A stretch of DNA of 64,000 nucleotides from NCBI RefSeq assembly GCF_030678915.1, contig NZ_JAUUTZ010000016.1:1-64000 (forward strand). The letters run 5' to 3'. Position numbers and translations under genes: made by a program. The notes below the pieces were generated by a model. It searched no databases. It had not been told where the DNA came from and saw only the letters and a program-made list of their open reading frames with translations. Numbering within the stretch: position 1 is the stretch's first letter; each line of letters begins with the position of its first letter. This document shows positions 1 to 14,941 of the stretch, piece after piece. This DNA comes from Paracoccus wurundjeri (GTDB lineage Bacteria > Pseudomonadota > Alphaproteobacteria > Rhodobacterales > Rhodobacteraceae).

Positions 1-111
1 GCCAAAATACTTCGTGATCGCTGCCGTCAAAGTCGTCTTGCCGTGGTCAACGTGACCAATCGTCCCGATATTGACGTGCGGTTTGTTCCGTTCAAACTTT
101 GCCTTTGCCAT
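1..111 (-). CDS. tuf: Elongation factor Tu, N-terminal fragment (cut by window edge)
   Basis: This is the first 37 codons of EF-Tu, the GTPase that delivers aminoacyl-tRNA to the ribosome. The visible residues begin [20 protein letters not shown] and run through the P-loop GHVDHGKT to TAAITKYFG, the canonical EF-Tu start. The ATG is at 111, and the remaining roughly 90 percent of the gene lies beyond the left edge. It follows fusA by 48 bases on the same strand, as expected for the last gene of the rpsL-rpsG-fusA-tuf (str) operon. A second tuf copy elsewhere in the genome is common in this group but cannot be seen here. Confidence 0.97.
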   Translation of the reverse strand, partial: MAKAKFERNKPHVNIGTIGHVDHGKTTLTAAITKYFG

Positions 112-159
112 GATTGGCTCCTTTTCGTTCTTCGAAGATGCGCCCGAAGGCGCATCGGA

Positions 160-2283
160 TCACGCGTATTTCTTTTGAATTTCGTCCGAGATATTCTGCG
201 GAACGGCCTCGTAATGCGAGAACTGCATCGTGAACACCGCACGACCCGAAGACATCGAGCGCAGGTTGTTAATATAGCCGAACATGTTTGCCAGCGGCAC
301 CGCAGCATCGATGACATTCGCATTGCCGCGGCTATCCTGTCCGCGAACCATGCCGCGACGGCTGGTCAGGTCGCCGATGATCGAACCGGTATATTCCTCC
401 GGCGTCACGACTTCGACCTTCATGATCGGCTCGAGCAGTTTCGCACCGGCCTTGCGCAGACCTTCACGCATTGCCGCGCGGGAAGCGATCTCGAAGGCCA
501 GAACCGACGAGTCGACATCGTGGAAAGCACCATCAAGCAGTGCGACCTTGAAATCGATCACCGGGAAACCGGCCAGCGGACCGGAATCCATCACCGATTT
601 GATGCCTTTCTCGACGCCCGGGATATATTCCTTCGGCACCGCACCGCCGACGATGCGCGATTCGAAGGAATAACCCTCGCCCGGCTCGGTCGGCTGAATT
701 TCCAGCTTGACGCGGGCGAACTGGCCCGTACCGCCGGTCTGCTTCTTGTGGGTATAGTCGATCTCGGCAGGCTGCGAGATGGTTTCCCGATACGCCACCT
801 GCGGCGCACCGATATTCGCCTCGACCTTGAACTCCCGCTTCATGCGGTCGACCAGAATGTCCAGGTGAAGTTCACCCATCCCCTTCATGATCGTCTGCCC
901 CGATTCCAGATCGGTTTCAACGCGGAAGGACGGATCCTCGGCCGCCAGACGCTGCAGGGCCAGACCCATTTTCTCCTGGTCGGCCTTGGATTTCGGCTCG
1001 ACCGCGATCTCGATCACCGGCTCGGGGAAGGTCATGGTTTCCAGAACCACCTGCTTGACCGGATCGCAAAGCGTGTCGCCCGTGGTGGTCTCTTTCAGAC
1101 CGGCCAGCGCGATGATATCGCCCGCAAACGCCTCTTCGATCTCGGTCCGGTCCTTCGAATGCATCAGCATCATCCGGCCGACACGCTCGCGCTTGCCCTT
1201 GGTCGAGTTCAGCATGCTGTCGCCCTTCTTCAGCACACCGGAATAGATCCGGGTGAAGGTCAGCGAACCGACGAAGGGGTCGTTCATGATCTTGAAGGCC
1301 AGCGCCGAGAACGGTTCAGCATCATCCGCATTCCGTGGGATATTGCGCTCTTCGTTCTCGTCATCGGGCGAGAAGCCCATCAGGGTCGGAACGTCTTGCG
1401 GCCCCGGCAGAAAGTCGATCACGGCGTTCAGAAGCGGCTGTACACCCTTGTTCTTGAATGCGGAACCAGCAAGCATCGGGAAGAAGGACAGTGACAGCGT
1501 GCCTTTGCGGATAAGCTTGCGCAGCGTATCGGCATCGGGCTCATTGCCTTCCAGATAGGCTTCCATAGCGTCATCGTCCTGCTCGACGGCAAGTTCGATC
1601 ATGTTGTTGCGCCACTCGGTCGCCAGATCCATCAGGCTGTCGCGGATCGGCTGACGAACCCAGCTTGCGCCAAGATCCTCGCCCGTCCAGACCCATTCTT
1701 CCATGGTGATCAGGTCGATAATGCCTTCAAGATTATCCTCGGCGCCGATCGGCAATACGATCGGGCAAGGCGTTCCGCCCGTCCGGTCCTTGACCATCTT
1801 CACGCAATTGAAGAAATCGGCGCCGATCTTGTCCATCTTGTTGACGAAGACCAGACGCGGCACCTTGTAGCGGTCAGCCTGACGCCACACCGTTTCAGTC
1901 TGCGGCTCGACGCCGGCATTCCCATCCAGCAACGCGACAGCGCCGTCAAGAACAGCCAGCGAACGCTCGACCTCGATGGTGAAATCGACGTGACCCGGCG
2001 TATCGATGATGTTGAGACGGTATTTGGTATCCGACGTGCCCTCGGCGGACGGATCTTCCTGGCGCTGCCAGAAAGTCGTGGTCGCAGCCGAAGTGATGGT
2101 GATACCGCGCTCGGCTTCCTGTTCCATCCAGTCCATCGTCGAGGCGCCGTCATGGGTCTCGCCGATCTTGTGGTTCTTGCCGGTGTAGAACAGGATGCGC
2201 TCGGTCATCGTGGTCTTGCCGGCATCGATATGAGCCATGATGCCGAAGTTACGATAACGCTGTAGCGGATATTCGCGTGCCAT
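160..2283 (-). CDS. fusA: Elongation factor G
   Basis: EF-G is the translocation GTPase of the ribosome and also acts in ribosome recycling. The 707 residues match the usual length. The N-terminus carries the G1 motif AHIDAGKTT (about residues 17-25), then DTPGHVDF (G3) and NKMD (G4). The C-terminal half contains the domain IV/V segments expected of the family, including [15 protein letters not shown]. The start at 2283 ([12 protein letters not shown]) is 18 bases after the rpsG stop, inside the str operon. The gene is intact, and no substitution stands out by eye. Confidence 0.98.
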   Translation of the reverse strand: MAREYPLQRYRNFGIMAHIDAGKTTMTERILFYTGKNHKIGETHDGASTMDWMEQEAERGITITSAATTTFWQRQEDPSAEGTSDTKYRLNIIDTPGHVDFTIEVERSLAVLDGAVALLDGNAGVEPQTETVWRQADRYKVPRLVFVNKMDKIGADFFNCVKMVKDRTGGTPCPIVLPIGAEDNLEGIIDLITMEEWVWTGEDLGASWVRQPIRDSLMDLATEWRNNMIELAVEQDDDAMEAYLEGNEPDADTLRKLIRKGTLSLSFFPMLAGSAFKNKGVQPLLNAVIDFLPGPQDVPTLMGFSPDDENEERNIPRNADDAEPFSALAFKIMNDPFVGSLTFTRIYSGVLKKGDSMLNSTKGKRERVGRMMLMHSKDRTEIEEAFAGDIIALAGLKETTTGDTLCDPVKQVVLETMTFPEPVIEIAVEPKSKADQEKMGLALQRLAAEDPSFRVETDLESGQTIMKGMGELHLDILVDRMKREFKVEANIGAPQVAYRETISQPAEIDYTHKKQTGGTGQFARVKLEIQPTEPGEGYSFESRIVGGAVPKEYIPGVEKGIKSVMDSGPLAGFPVIDFKVALLDGAFHDVDSSVLAFEIASRAAMREGLRKAGAKLLEPIMKVEVVTPEEYTGSIIGDLTSRRGMVRGQDSRGNANVIDAAVPLANMFGYINNLRSMSSGRAVFTMQFSHYEAVPQNISDEIQKKYA

Positions 2284-2301
2284 GATGGGCCTTCCTTCCG
2301 T

Positions 2302-2772
2302 TTACCAGCGGTAATGGCTGAACGCTTTGTTCGCGTCGGCCATCTTGTGAGTGTCTTCGCGCTTCTTGACGGCGGTACCGCGGCCATTGACGGCGTCGGA
2401 CAATTCGCCCGCAAGACGCTCTTCCATGGTGTGTTCGTTGCGGTTCTTGGCGGCGGTGATCAGCCAGCGGATCGCCAGAGCCTCACGGCGGATCGGGCGA
2501 ACTTCGACCGGAACCTGATAGGTGGCACCACCGACGCGGCGCGAACGCACTTCAACGGAAGGCTTCACATTGTCGAGTGCTTCGTGGAAGACTTCGATCG
2601 GCTCGCGCTTCAGGCGCTGCTCGACACGGTCGAGCGCGTTGTAGACGATACGCTCGGCGGTGGATTTCTTGCCGTCAACCATCAGGTTGTTCATGAATTT
2701 GGTCAGCACACGATCGCCAAATTTGGCGTCGGGCAGGATTTCGCGCTTTTCAGCGGCGTGACGACGGGACAT
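2302..2772 (-). CDS. rpsG: 30S ribosomal protein S7
   Basis: S7 is a primary 16S rRNA-binding protein that nucleates assembly of the small-subunit head and contacts tRNA at the E site. The 156 residues begin [20 protein letters not shown] and include the conserved [22 protein letters not shown] region and the C-terminal [13 protein letters not shown]. Length and sequence are standard. It lies 12 bases after rpsL and 18 bases before fusA. In enteric bacteria S7 represses its own operon by binding the rpsL-rpsG junction, but here the junction is too short to show an obvious structure. Confidence 0.98.
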   Translation of the reverse strand: MSRRHAAEKREILPDAKFGDRVLTKFMNNLMVDGKKSTAERIVYNALDRVEQRLKREPIEVFHEALDNVKPSVEVRSRRVGGATYQVPVEVRPIRREALAIRWLITAAKNRNEHTMEERLAGELSDAVNGRGTAVKKREDTHKMADANKAFSHYRW

Positions 2773-2784
2773 CTGCCTATCTCC

Positions 2785-3156
2785 TTACTTCGGACGCTTG
2801 GCGCCGTATTTCGAACGACGCTGACGACGATCTTTGACGCCCTGGGTATCCAGAACACCGCGCAGGATGTGGTAACGGACACCCGGAAGGTCTTTCACAC
2901 GGCCGCCACGGATCAGCACGACGCTGTGCTCCTGGAGGTTGTGCTTTTCGCCCGGAATATAAGAGATGACCTCGAAGCCATTCGTCAGACGCACCTTGGC
3001 GACTTTACGCATAGCGGAGTTCGGTTTTTTCGGCGTCGTGGTATAGACGCGCGTGCAGACGCCACGCTTCTGCGGGCATCCTTGAAGATGCATCGACTTA
3101 CTGCGCTGCACTCTGGGCTGCCGCGGCTTGCGGATCAGCTGTTGAATAGTCGGCAT
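2785..3156 (-). CDS. rpsL: 30S ribosomal protein S12
   Basis: S12 sits at the decoding centre of the small subunit and influences translational accuracy. The 123-residue sequence has the diagnostic [19 protein letters not shown] and [14 protein letters not shown] blocks. The lysines whose replacement classically gives streptomycin resistance (equivalent to K43 and K88) are wild type. It is the first gene of the str operon, and its promoter and a long 5' untranslated region are visible upstream (3157-3391). Confidence 0.98.
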   Translation of the reverse strand: MPTIQQLIRKPRQPRVQRSKSMHLQGCPQKRGVCTRVYTTTPKKPNSAMRKVAKVRLTNGFEVISYIPGEKHNLQEHSVVLIRGGRVKDLPGVRYHILRGVLDTQGVKDRRQRRSKYGAKRPK

Positions 3157-3214
3157 TCGGTTCCCCGTCTTGCTCTGTCAATACTCGCAGCCACCGGCTG
3201 CGCCACTTCTCGAC

Positions 3215-3241
3215 GGCGTTTCACGCGAATCGCGAAACGCC
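3215..3241 (-). promoter_or_regulatory. Stable hairpin in the rpsL 5' untranslated region
   Basis: The arms GGCGTTTC (3215-3222) and GAAACGCC (3234-3241) are perfectly complementary. The inner bases can add two more pairs after one mismatch. The structure lies about 60 bases upstream of the rpsL ATG and well downstream of the predicted promoter, so it would form in the leader RNA. No T-run follows, so it is not a terminator. A role in leader stability or translational control is inference. Confidence 0.45.
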
Positions 3242-3362
3242 AAACCCATCCGGCCCCACGAAAAGGGGTGGACGGGAAAATTCCAGAGGATCGGGGCGAT
3301 CTGGCCCGGATCATGACCACATAGGTTCTGGTACCCAAGGCGGAACTCCGCCGGGTGCGGGG

Positions 3363-3391
3363 CGTATAGGGGGAATCGGGAAGGCTGTCAA
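3363..3391 (-). promoter_or_regulatory. Predicted vegetative promoter of the str operon
   Basis: Read on the minus strand there is a perfect -35 TTGACA (3386-3391), a 17-base spacer and a -10 TATACG (3363-3368). This is the best housekeeping-type promoter seen in the window. It would start transcription near 3355, leaving a leader of about 200 bases before rpsL. It is the only good candidate between rpsL and the neighbouring glycosyltransferase. Confidence 0.7.
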
Positions 3392-3444
3392 TCCATCGCA
3401 GTGGATTTATGCCCTGCCGTTTCATCATCCGCATATCGGCAATG

Positions 3445-4254
3445 TCAGGACGGCAGCTTTCGAAGCGCATCCTGCAGCGCCGCCAGATCGATGTCAAAGC
3501 GACGCTTCAGCGCATCCAGTTCCCAGGGCCGACTGTTATGGTCAGGCAACCGGAACGCGCTGTCATTCGTATCATGACGACCGCGCAGGAACATGTTGCC
3601 GTCATGCAGGGTCACGGTCGGCATATGACAATGCAACTGATGATGCCCCCAGCCAAACAGGCCCTGACGCGAACCGGCAGGCAGATAGACCGTCTGCCCG
3701 CAATTCCAGGTCGAGGCGAATACGCGATGCAGATTGGCCTGCGTTCCGTCCGCCTCCAGTACGAAACCGCTGGTATAATCGCCACTGACCATCCCGTATT
3801 GCCGATATAGCGGTGCAAGATAGGTTTCGAAATCCCTGCGCACCCGGTCGATGTAATTCACGGCAACCGCATCGTCGTCATCCAGCCGGAACTGGGCGAC
3901 GATATCGGTGTCCGGATGCAGATATTTCGAGAATGGCGCATTGCAGATCTGGAAATGCTTCCCCGGCGCGATAAATTCCAGCCTGACGACCGGACAATCC
4001 GCTACGATTTCCGCCAGTTCATCCTGCCATTTCTGCGGCATGAGATCGCTTGCCAGCACGACGAAAAGAAAACCCTGATCGCTCTGCGCCCGGATCGAGG
4101 GCATCACCACATGCCTGAACCATGCCATCCGAAGCGCAAGGCGGGATTCCTGAAACAGAAAGGCCCGGCGCTCATCCAGCGACGCGGGACCGCGTTTGAA
4201 CCCGCCCGTCGTCAACAGTGAAAAACGGCAAACCCCGATCGGCTGAATCTTCAT
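3445..4254 (-). CDS. Putative rhamnosyltransferase-family glycosyltransferase (copy 1)
   Basis: This 269-residue protein resembles the Pfam 'putative rhamnosyl transferase' family and is a paralogue of the gene just upstream. Both begin with a (V/M)xxxGLCRFS-type strand, carry DERRA(F/Y)L early, and share the acidic motif FR(L/H)DDDDAVAVNYI near the middle, a likely nucleotide-sugar/metal site. An upstream in-frame ATG at 4362 would add 36 poorly conserved residues and overlap the neighbouring gene. The ATG at 4254 (MKIQPIGVCRFS) aligns with the start of the paralogue and is preferred. The acceptor is unknown; envelope polysaccharide is an inference. No signal peptide or membrane segment is seen. 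Confidence 0.75.
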   Translation of the reverse strand: MKIQPIGVCRFSLLTTGGFKRGPASLDERRAFLFQESRLALRMAWFRHVVMPSIRAQSDQGFLFVVLASDLMPQKWQDELAEIVADCPVVRLEFIAPGKHFQICNAPFSKYLHPDTDIVAQFRLDDDDAVAVNYIDRVRRDFETYLAPLYRQYGMVSGDYTSGFVLEADGTQANLHRVFASTWNCGQTVYLPAGSRQGLFGWGHHQLHCHMPTVTLHDGNMFLRGRHDTNDSAFRLPDHNSRPWELDALKRRFDIDLAALQDALRKLPS

Positions 4255-4331
4255 ATCGCCCAATTCGATCCTGTTAAGACTATCCCCCGCATGCGGCACC
4301 TTCCGGTCCGGCTCGGAGGCAGAGCTTGCTC

Positions 4332-5147
4332 TTACAACCCGGCTGCGATCTTTTCCAGCCATTGGGGTCTCAGGCCAAACCGCGCAGAAATCTGACGGTT
4401 CAGGGCCTCTTCATCCAGTTGCCACGGCAGGCCCGGCCCCATATCGCCCGAATCATTGTCGCCGTGAAGCGTGCGGACAAACATCAGCGGACGTGTCACC
4501 GCCACGCCCGGCATCCATTGCGCCAGCTTGGAATGATCGTAATTCAATGCGGTTTCGTCCGCATCCGGAGGCAGGAAAATCGTCAAAGCGGCAGTCGCAT
4601 TGTGGCAAATACGCGGAATCAGCCTGACCTTGCCATTCTCGAATTTCAGGATCAGGCCGCGCGAATAATCCAGAGACAGCTTGCCCTCGGTTTTCCACAG
4701 GCCCTTTACACGACGAAAATCCTTGCGCGCCGCCTCGATGTAATTCACGGCGACAGCATCGTCGTCATCATGGCGGAAATGCCCGATCACATCGGCAGAC
4801 GGATCGATATGCGGCGCGACAGCCGCCCGGCACGCTTTCAGGTGATATTTCATCGGCGGCACCAGTTCCAGCTTCAGCTGCGGGATCTCGGCTTCCAGAT
4901 CCCGCAACATGCCCAGATAGGGCTCTGGCAGATCCGGCCCGGTCATCACGACCAGCGTAAAATCGGGATCCGTCTGCATGCGCCATGCCGGAAGGGCGAT
5001 CTCGGTGAACCAGAACCAGCGTCGCGCAAGCCGCTGCGGATCGTAAAGATAGGCTCGTCTTTCATCATAGCTTTCGTGCTCGACCTGGTAGCCACGCATT
5101 CCGACATAGGAGAACCGGCAAAGCCCCAGCATCTGTACCCGCATCAT
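4332..5147 (-). CDS. Putative rhamnosyltransferase-family glycosyltransferase (copy 2)
   Basis: This 271-residue protein belongs to the same family as its downstream neighbour. It begins MMRVQMLGLCRFSYVG and carries GHFRHDDDDAVAVNYIEAARKDF in the middle. Its start overlaps the stop of the upstream EamA transporter by four bases (ATGA), so the two are probably translationally coupled. The two glycosyltransferases are clearly homologous but diverged, which suggests an old tandem duplication with different donor or acceptor preference. The enzymatic assignment rests on family resemblance only. Confidence 0.75.
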   Translation of the reverse strand: MMRVQMLGLCRFSYVGMRGYQVEHESYDERRAYLYDPQRLARRWFWFTEIALPAWRMQTDPDFTLVVMTGPDLPEPYLGMLRDLEAEIPQLKLELVPPMKYHLKACRAAVAPHIDPSADVIGHFRHDDDDAVAVNYIEAARKDFRRVKGLWKTEGKLSLDYSRGLILKFENGKVRLIPRICHNATAALTIFLPPDADETALNYDHSKLAQWMPGVAVTRPLMFVRTLHGDNDSGDMGPGLPWQLDEEALNRQISARFGLRPQWLEKIAAGL

Positions 5148-6079
5148 TCCCCCTTCAATTGCGCTTCACGCCAGATGGAATAGATTCCGGCGCCAACGAC
5201 AAGCGCCGCCCCGGTCCATGTCCAGATATCCGGCCATTCATGGAACACCAGCAGCCCTGCCGCAATCGCCACGATCAGCGAAACATAGCGGAACGGCGCA
5301 ACATAACTGATCTCTCCGATCCGCATCGCGGCAACGGCGGTCATATAGCCAAGCGTCAGGAACGCACCGCCAAGCATAAGCAAAAGGATTTGTGATATTC
5401 CCGGCATAACCCAGCCCTGCCACAGGCTTGCCAGAAAGCCCATCAGGGTCACGGTCATGGCGGTATAGAAAGCGATCGTGATCGAACTGACCCCCCGCCC
5501 GACAGTCCGGGTCACCAGATCGCGCATGGCGACAAGCGCCACCGCCGCCAGGGCCACCAGCGACCAGATCCCGAATGTACCGGTGCCCGGTCGCAGGATG
5601 ATCACGACGCCGATCAACCCGATGGCAACCGCGCTCATCCGCCTCCAGCCCAGTTTTTCGCCGAACAGCAGGGCCGCCGACAACATCACCACAAGCGGCA
5701 GCGACTGCATGACCGCCGAAAGATCGCCGATCGCCATATTCTGAAGCGCATTCAGGAACAGCACCGTCGACCCAAGCTCCCCCACGATCCGGAACGCCAT
5801 CGCGACACGATCCGTGCGGGGAACCTGCAGGCGCAGCCCGCCCTCCCGCTGCGCAAGGATCATGATGCCAACCATCACCGCCAGCCCCCGCAAGGTCATG
5901 GCCTGATATAGCGGCATATCCTGTGTGACGAATTTCATCACCGTGTCATTGCAGGTGAATCCAACCATCGAGAAACACATCAGCAAAGCGCCACGCAGAT
6001 TGTCTCCGGGCTGATGGGGCTGTGTCCTGATCGAGGCGGGGCTGACCCGCCGGAATGGCGATATAAGTGGCGTGCGCAT
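5144..6079 (-). CDS. EamA/DMT-family membrane transporter
   Basis: A drug/metabolite-transporter superfamily protein of about 311 residues with roughly ten hydrophobic helices in two EamA repeats (for example GALLMCFSMVGFTCNDTVMKF and VVMLSAALLFGEKLGWRRM). Such proteins export small metabolites across the inner membrane; the substrate is unknown. The ORF is open back to 6247, but that part reads through the rpoC terminator. The ATG at 6079 (MRTPLISPFRR) has an AGGGACGG ribosome site and is preferred. It heads a three-gene unit with the two rhamnosyltransferase-like genes. Confidence 0.85.
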   Translation of the reverse strand: MRTPLISPFRRVSPASIRTQPHQPGDNLRGALLMCFSMVGFTCNDTVMKFVTQDMPLYQAMTLRGLAVMVGIMILAQREGGLRLQVPRTDRVAMAFRIVGELGSTVLFLNALQNMAIGDLSAVMQSLPLVVMLSAALLFGEKLGWRRMSAVAIGLIGVVIILRPGTGTFGIWSLVALAAVALVAMRDLVTRTVGRGVSSITIAFYTAMTVTLMGFLASLWQGWVMPGISQILLLMLGGAFLTLGYMTAVAAMRIGEISYVAPFRYVSLIVAIAAGLLVFHEWPDIWTWTGAALVVGAGIYSIWREAQLKGE

Positions 6080-6230
6080 TGATTTCCGTCCCTCTGCCCC
6101 AAGCGTTAGGCGGTCGTTCAGGCAGGAGCAAGGGGGAGAGATTACGGATAGAGGCCGATCAAGCAGCTCTTTCTGCCCGACGCCCACCGGGCCGACAGGA
6201 TTTACGCCCCGTTTCTTGCCGCAATCGCAT

Positions 6231-6260
6231 ATAAAAAGGCCCGGCAAATGCCGGGCCTTT
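6231..6260 (-). terminator. Rho-independent terminator after rpoC
   Basis: On the minus strand AAAGGCCCGGC, loop ATTT and GCCGGGCCTTT form an 11-bp perfect stem continued by a T-run (TTTTT). It lies about 20 bases beyond the rpoC stop and separates the rif operon from the EamA gene. Confidence 0.92.
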
Positions 6261-6280
6261 CCTGTCGCTTGGGCAGCGGG

Positions 6281-9200
6281 TTATTCTTGGCTGCCGGTAT
6301 CGGGTGCTCCGGCCGGGGCACTTTCCTCTGCCGGAGCGGGCGCTGCCAGAACCGCAGCCGCTTCGGCTTCAGCACGGCGGGCATCGATCACCTCGTTATC
6401 GCGCTCGGTGGCGATACGGCGAACGCGCGAGGTCGCGCCACCCGTACCTGCCGGGATCAGGCGGCCGACGATGACGTTCTCTTTCAGCCCGACCAGCTTG
6501 TCGCGCTTGCCCTGAACCGAGGCTTCGGTCAGCACGCGGGTGGTTTCCTGGAAGGACGCCGCCGAGATGAAGCTGCGGGTCTGCAGGCTGGCCTTGGTGA
6601 TGCCCAGCAGAACCGGTTCACCTGTGGCCGGACGGCCGCCGCGCGCTTCGATCTTGGCATTTTCGGCGTCGAACTCGTCGCGCTCGACATGCTCGCCTTT
6701 CAGAAGCGTGGTCTCGCCGCTGTCGATGATCTCGATCTTCTGAAGCATCTGGCGAACGATCACCTCGATATGCTTGTCGTTGATCTTCACACCTTGCAGA
6801 CGATACACGTCCTGAACCTCGTCGATCAGGTAATCGGCAAGCGCCTCGATCCCCATGATCCGCAGGATGTCATGCGGAGCCGGGTTACCGTCCATGATGT
6901 AGTCCCCCTTCTGCACGAAGTCGCCTTCCTGCACCGGGATGTGCTTGCCTTTCGGCACCATGTATTCGACCGGCTCGCGCCCTTCTTCCGACGGCTCGAT
7001 GGCGATGCGGCGCTTGTTCTTGTAGTCCTTGCCAAAGCGCACATAACCGTCGATTTCGGCGATGATCGCGTGATCCTTGGGACGACGCGCCTCGAACAGT
7101 TCCGCCACGCGGGGCAGACCCCCGGTGATGTCCTTGGTCCGTGCGCCTTCGCGCGGGATACGTGCAACCACGTCACCCGGACGAATTTCCTGCCCGTCCT
7201 CGATCGACAGAATGGCATCCACCGACATCGGATAGCTGACCGGGTTGCCCTGCTCGTTGCGAACCGGTTCGCCGTTCTCATCCATGATGATGATCTCGGG
7301 CTTCAGATCGTTGCCCTTGGGCGCCGAGCGCCAGTCGGTCACGATCTTCTGCGACATGCCGGTCGCCTCGTCGGTTTCATCGCGTACCGAAACACCCGAT
7401 GTCAGATCGACGAATTTGGCCACGCCACCCTTTTCGGCGATGATCGGCAGGGTATAGGGATCCCATTCGAACAGCTTGGCGCCACGGATCACCCGCTCAC
7501 CATCCTTCACGAACAGCTTCGAGCCGTAGAACAGCTTGTGATTGGCACGCTCGTTGCCCTGATCGTCAAGAATGACGATCTGCATGTTGCGCGACATCAC
7601 GACAGGTTCGCCATTCGCATTGGTCAGAACGTTCTCGTTCCGGAACTGCACGGTGCCTTCATGGGCCGACGCCTGGAAGGATTGCTGTCCACCCTGAGCG
7701 ATACCGCCGATATGGAAGGTCCGCATGGTCAGCTGCGTGCCCGGTTCACCGATCGACTGCGCGGCGATGATGCCGACAGCTTCGCCGATATTGACGATCG
7801 TGCCCCGCGCCAGATCGCGGCCATAGCACAGCGCACAGATACCATCTTCGGATTCGCAGGTCAGGGCCGAACGGATACGGACAGTGGCTACGCCAGCCGC
7901 CTCGATCTCATCCGCCTTGCGCTCGTCGATCAGATCGCCCGCACGGACAATGATCTCGTTTTCGCCCGGAACCAGAACATCCTCGGCAGCAACCCGGCCA
8001 AGCACACGCTCGGACAGCGGGGCAATCACCTCGCCATCGTTCACGGCGGCCGCGGCAGTGATCGACTGATCCGTTCCGCAATCATGCTCGCGGATGATGC
8101 AGTCCTGCGCGACATCGACCAGACGCCGGGTCAGGTAACCCGAGTTCGCGGTTTTCAACGCGGTATCCGACAGCCCCTTCCGGGCACCGTGGGTCGAGTT
8201 GAAGTATTCAAGAACGGTCAGGCCCTCCTTGAAGTTCGAAATGATCGGCGTTTCGATGATCTCGCCATTCGGCTTGGCCATCAGCCCGCGCATCCCGCCA
8301 AGCTGCTTCATCTGGTTGACCGAACCCCGGGCGCCCGAATGCGCCATCATATAGACGCTGTTCGGTTCCTTTTCGGCTCCGCCCTCGTCCTTCTTCTTGG
8401 CCGAGATGGTGGACATCATGGCTTCGGTCACACGGTCGTTGCATTTCGACCATGCGTCCACGACCTTGTTGTACTTCTCGCCCTGGGTGATGAGACCGTC
8501 CAGATATTGTTGTTCGAACTCCTTCACCTGGTCCTGCACCTCGTCGACGATCGTCCATTTGTTGTCGGGAACGACCATATCGTCCTTGCCGAAGCTGATA
8601 CCTGCGCGGAAGGCTTCGCGGAAACCCATGCCCATGATCTGATCGCAGAAGATCACCGACTCTTTCTGGCCACAGTAACGATAGACGGTGTCGATGACAT
8701 ACTGCACGTCTTTCTTGCGCAGCAGGCGGTTGACAAGCTCGAACGGCGCCTTGGCGTTCATCGGCAACAGCGCGCCCAGCCGGATCCGGCCCGGCGTGGT
8801 TTCATAGCGCTTGATGACCTCGTTGCCGTTTTCGTCGATCTGGCGCAGACGGGCGGTGACCCGCGCGTGCAGATGCACCTCACCAGCGGCAAGCGCATGC
8901 TCGACCTCTTCGACATTGGCGAAGACCATGCCCTCGCCCTTCATGCCCTCGCGCTCCATCGTGATGTAATAGAGACCAAGGATCATGTCCTGCGACGGCA
9001 CGATGATCGGCGCGCCGTTCGCGGGCGACAGAACGTTGTTCGTGGACATCATCAGAACGCGGGCTTCAAGCTGGGCTTCAAGCGACAGCGGCACGTGAAC
9101 AGCCATCTGGTCGCCGTCGAAATCGGCGTTGAAGGCCGAACAGACCAGCGGGTGAAGCTGGATCGCCTTGCCCTCGATCAGGATCGGCTCGAACGCCTGA

Positions 9201-10510
9201 ATGCCCAGACGGTGCAGCGTCGGCGCACGGTTCAGCAGAACCGGATGCTCACGGATGACTTCATCGAGAATATCCCAAACCTCGGGACGCTCTTTCTCGA
9301 CCAGCTTTTTCGCCTGTTTAACGGTGCTGGACAGCCCCTTGGCCTCGAGCCGCGAATAGATGAACGGCTTGAACAGCTCCAGCGCCATCTTCTTCGGCAA
9401 CCCGCACTGATGCAGCTTGAGTTCCGGCCCGGTCACGATGACCGAACGGCCCGAGAAGTCGACCCGTTTTCCCAGAAGGTTCTGACGGAAACGCCCCTGC
9501 TTGCCTTTCAGCATGTCCGACAGCGATTTCAGCGGACGGCGGTTATTGCCCGTGATCACACGGCCACGACGGCCGTTATCGAACAGCGCATCGACCGATT
9601 CCTGCAACATCCGCTTTTCGTTGCGCACGATGATATCGGGTGCGCGCAATTCTATCAGCCGCTTCAGGCGATTGTTGCGGTTGATGACCCGGCGGTACAG
9701 GTCGTTCAGATCCGAAGTCGCAAACCGGCCGCCATCCAGCGGAACCAGCGGGCGCAGTTCGGGCGGAATGACCGGAAGGACGGTCATGACCATCCATTCC
9801 GGGCGGTTGCCGGATTCAAGGAAACTCTCGACAATTTTCAGCCGCTTGATGATCTTTTTCGGCTTCAGTTCGCCCGTGGCCTCTTTCAGATCCTCGCGCA
9901 ATTGCTCGGCAGTGGCGGCAAGGTCGATATTGGCCAGCATGGTGCGGATCGCTTCCGCGCCGATATCGGCGGTGAAAGCGTCGGCGCCCCAGTTGTCCTG
10001 GGCATCCATATATTCTTCTTCGGTCATCAGCTGACCATAGGTCAGATCGGTCAGACCGGGTTCGATCACCACGTAGTTCTCGAAGTAAAGAATACGCTCA
10101 AGATCGCGCAGCGTCATGTCCAGCATCAGACCGATGCGAGACGGCAGCGACTTGAGGAACCAGATATGCGCAACAGGCGCGGCCAGTTCGATATGACCCA
10201 TACGTTCGCGGCGGACTTTTTGCAGCGTAACTTCAACACCGCATTTCTCGCAGACGAGGCCGCGATATTTCATCCGCTTGTATTTGCCACAAAGGCATTC
10301 GTAATCCTTGATCGGCCCGAAGATGCGGGCACAGAACAGGCCATCGCGTTCCGGCTTGAAGGTCCGGTAGTTGATGGTTTCGGGTTTCTTCACCTCACCG
10401 AAAGACCACGCGAGGATTTCCTCGGGCGATGCGAGCGAGATCTTGATTTCATCGAACTGCCGAGGCGCGGCCATCGGGTTCAGGGGATTGGTGGCAAGTT
10501 CCTGGTTCAT
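6281..10510 (-). CDS. rpoC: DNA-directed RNA polymerase subunit beta'
   Basis: This is the largest subunit of RNA polymerase, carrying the catalytic magnesium site. It has 1409 residues, normal for alphaproteobacteria. The N-terminal zinc-binding cysteines (CLCGKYK...CEKCGVE), the active-site motif [12 protein letters not shown] (about residues 460-470), and the trigger-loop/bridge-helix region ([22 protein letters not shown]) are all present. The C-terminus is rich in Ala/Glu/Pro. It follows rpoB by 52 bases and is closed by a strong terminator. A 1451-residue open frame on the opposite strand is a codon-bias shadow. Confidence 0.99.
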   Translation of the reverse strand: MNQELATNPLNPMAAPRQFDEIKISLASPEEILAWSFGEVKKPETINYRTFKPERDGLFCARIFGPIKDYECLCGKYKRMKYRGLVCEKCGVEVTLQKVRRERMGHIELAAPVAHIWFLKSLPSRIGLMLDMTLRDLERILYFENYVVIEPGLTDLTYGQLMTEEEYMDAQDNWGADAFTADIGAEAIRTMLANIDLAATAEQLREDLKEATGELKPKKIIKRLKIVESFLESGNRPEWMVMTVLPVIPPELRPLVPLDGGRFATSDLNDLYRRVINRNNRLKRLIELRAPDIIVRNEKRMLQESVDALFDNGRRGRVITGNNRRPLKSLSDMLKGKQGRFRQNLLGKRVDFSGRSVIVTGPELKLHQCGLPKKMALELFKPFIYSRLEAKGLSSTVKQAKKLVEKERPEVWDILDEVIREHPVLLNRAPTLHRLGIQAFEPILIEGKAIQLHPLVCSAFNADFDGDQMAVHVPLSLEAQLEARVLMMSTNNVLSPANGAPIIVPSQDMILGLYYITMEREGMKGEGMVFANVEEVEHALAAGEVHLHARVTARLRQIDENGNEVIKRYETTPGRIRLGALLPMNAKAPFELVNRLLRKKDVQYVIDTVYRYCGQKESVIFCDQIMGMGFREAFRAGISFGKDDMVVPDNKWTIVDEVQDQVKEFEQQYLDGLITQGEKYNKVVDAWSKCNDRVTEAMMSTISAKKKDEGGAEKEPNSVYMMAHSGARGSVNQMKQLGGMRGLMAKPNGEIIETPIISNFKEGLTVLEYFNSTHGARKGLSDTALKTANSGYLTRRLVDVAQDCIIREHDCGTDQSITAAAAVNDGEVIAPLSERVLGRVAAEDVLVPGENEIIVRAGDLIDERKADEIEAAGVATVRIRSALTCESEDGICALCYGRDLARGTIVNIGEAVGIIAAQSIGEPGTQLTMRTFHIGGIAQGGQQSFQASAHEGTVQFRNENVLTNANGEPVVMSRNMQIVILDDQGNERANHKLFYGSKLFVKDGERVIRGAKLFEWDPYTLPIIAEKGGVAKFVDLTSGVSVRDETDEATGMSQKIVTDWRSAPKGNDLKPEIIIMDENGEPVRNEQGNPVSYPMSVDAILSIEDGQEIRPGDVVARIPREGARTKDITGGLPRVAELFEARRPKDHAIIAEIDGYVRFGKDYKNKRRIAIEPSEEGREPVEYMVPKGKHIPVQEGDFVQKGDYIMDGNPAPHDILRIMGIEALADYLIDEVQDVYRLQGVKINDKHIEVIVRQMLQKIEIIDSGETTLLKGEHVERDEFDAENAKIEARGGRPATGEPVLLGITKASLQTRSFISAASFQETTRVLTEASVQGKRDKLVGLKENVIVGRLIPAGTGGATSRVRRIATERDNEVIDARRAEAEAAAVLAAPAPAEESAPAGAPDTGSQE

Positions 10511-10562
10511 TTTTCAATCCTTGTGAAAGGGCGCGGAAGAAGGGTGGTGAGGGTGGCAGCCC

Positions 10563-14702
<4,140 letters not shown>

Positions 14703-14886
14703 GGGATCTAGTCACCTTTCGTCTTCGCTCGCGTCCCGGGTCGGGGCCCCCGAGGCGCGGCCTGCGAATACAGGGTTGGAATTCCATACTTGCCGCCCGT
14801 CCCACCGTGCAGCGCCCGAACTCCGAACATGCCCTGAAGGAAGGTCTGACGCTGCGTCACCGCAAACCGCCCTTCAAGACAGGTTC

Positions 14887-14916
14887 GGCAGGGACCGGAA
14901 AACCCCGGACCCTGCC
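14887..14916 (-). promoter_or_regulatory. rplL-rpoB intercistronic hairpin
   Basis: GGCAGGG (14887-14893) pairs with CCCTGCC (14910-14916). After one mismatch an inner CCGG/CCGG stem closes a short loop. No T-run follows on the minus strand, so it is more likely an RNA-processing or stability element than a terminator. In E. coli the same intercistronic region carries an attenuator and an RNase III site; equivalence here is inference. Confidence 0.5.
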
Positions 14917-14941
14917 CATTCCGATCAGCCGTGAAGGCCGA

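Noticed and set aside
3177..3182. TTGACA on the minus strand close to rpsL.
   Set aside because: It is about 20 bases from the start codon with no -10 downstream; the promoter at 3363-3391 is complete.
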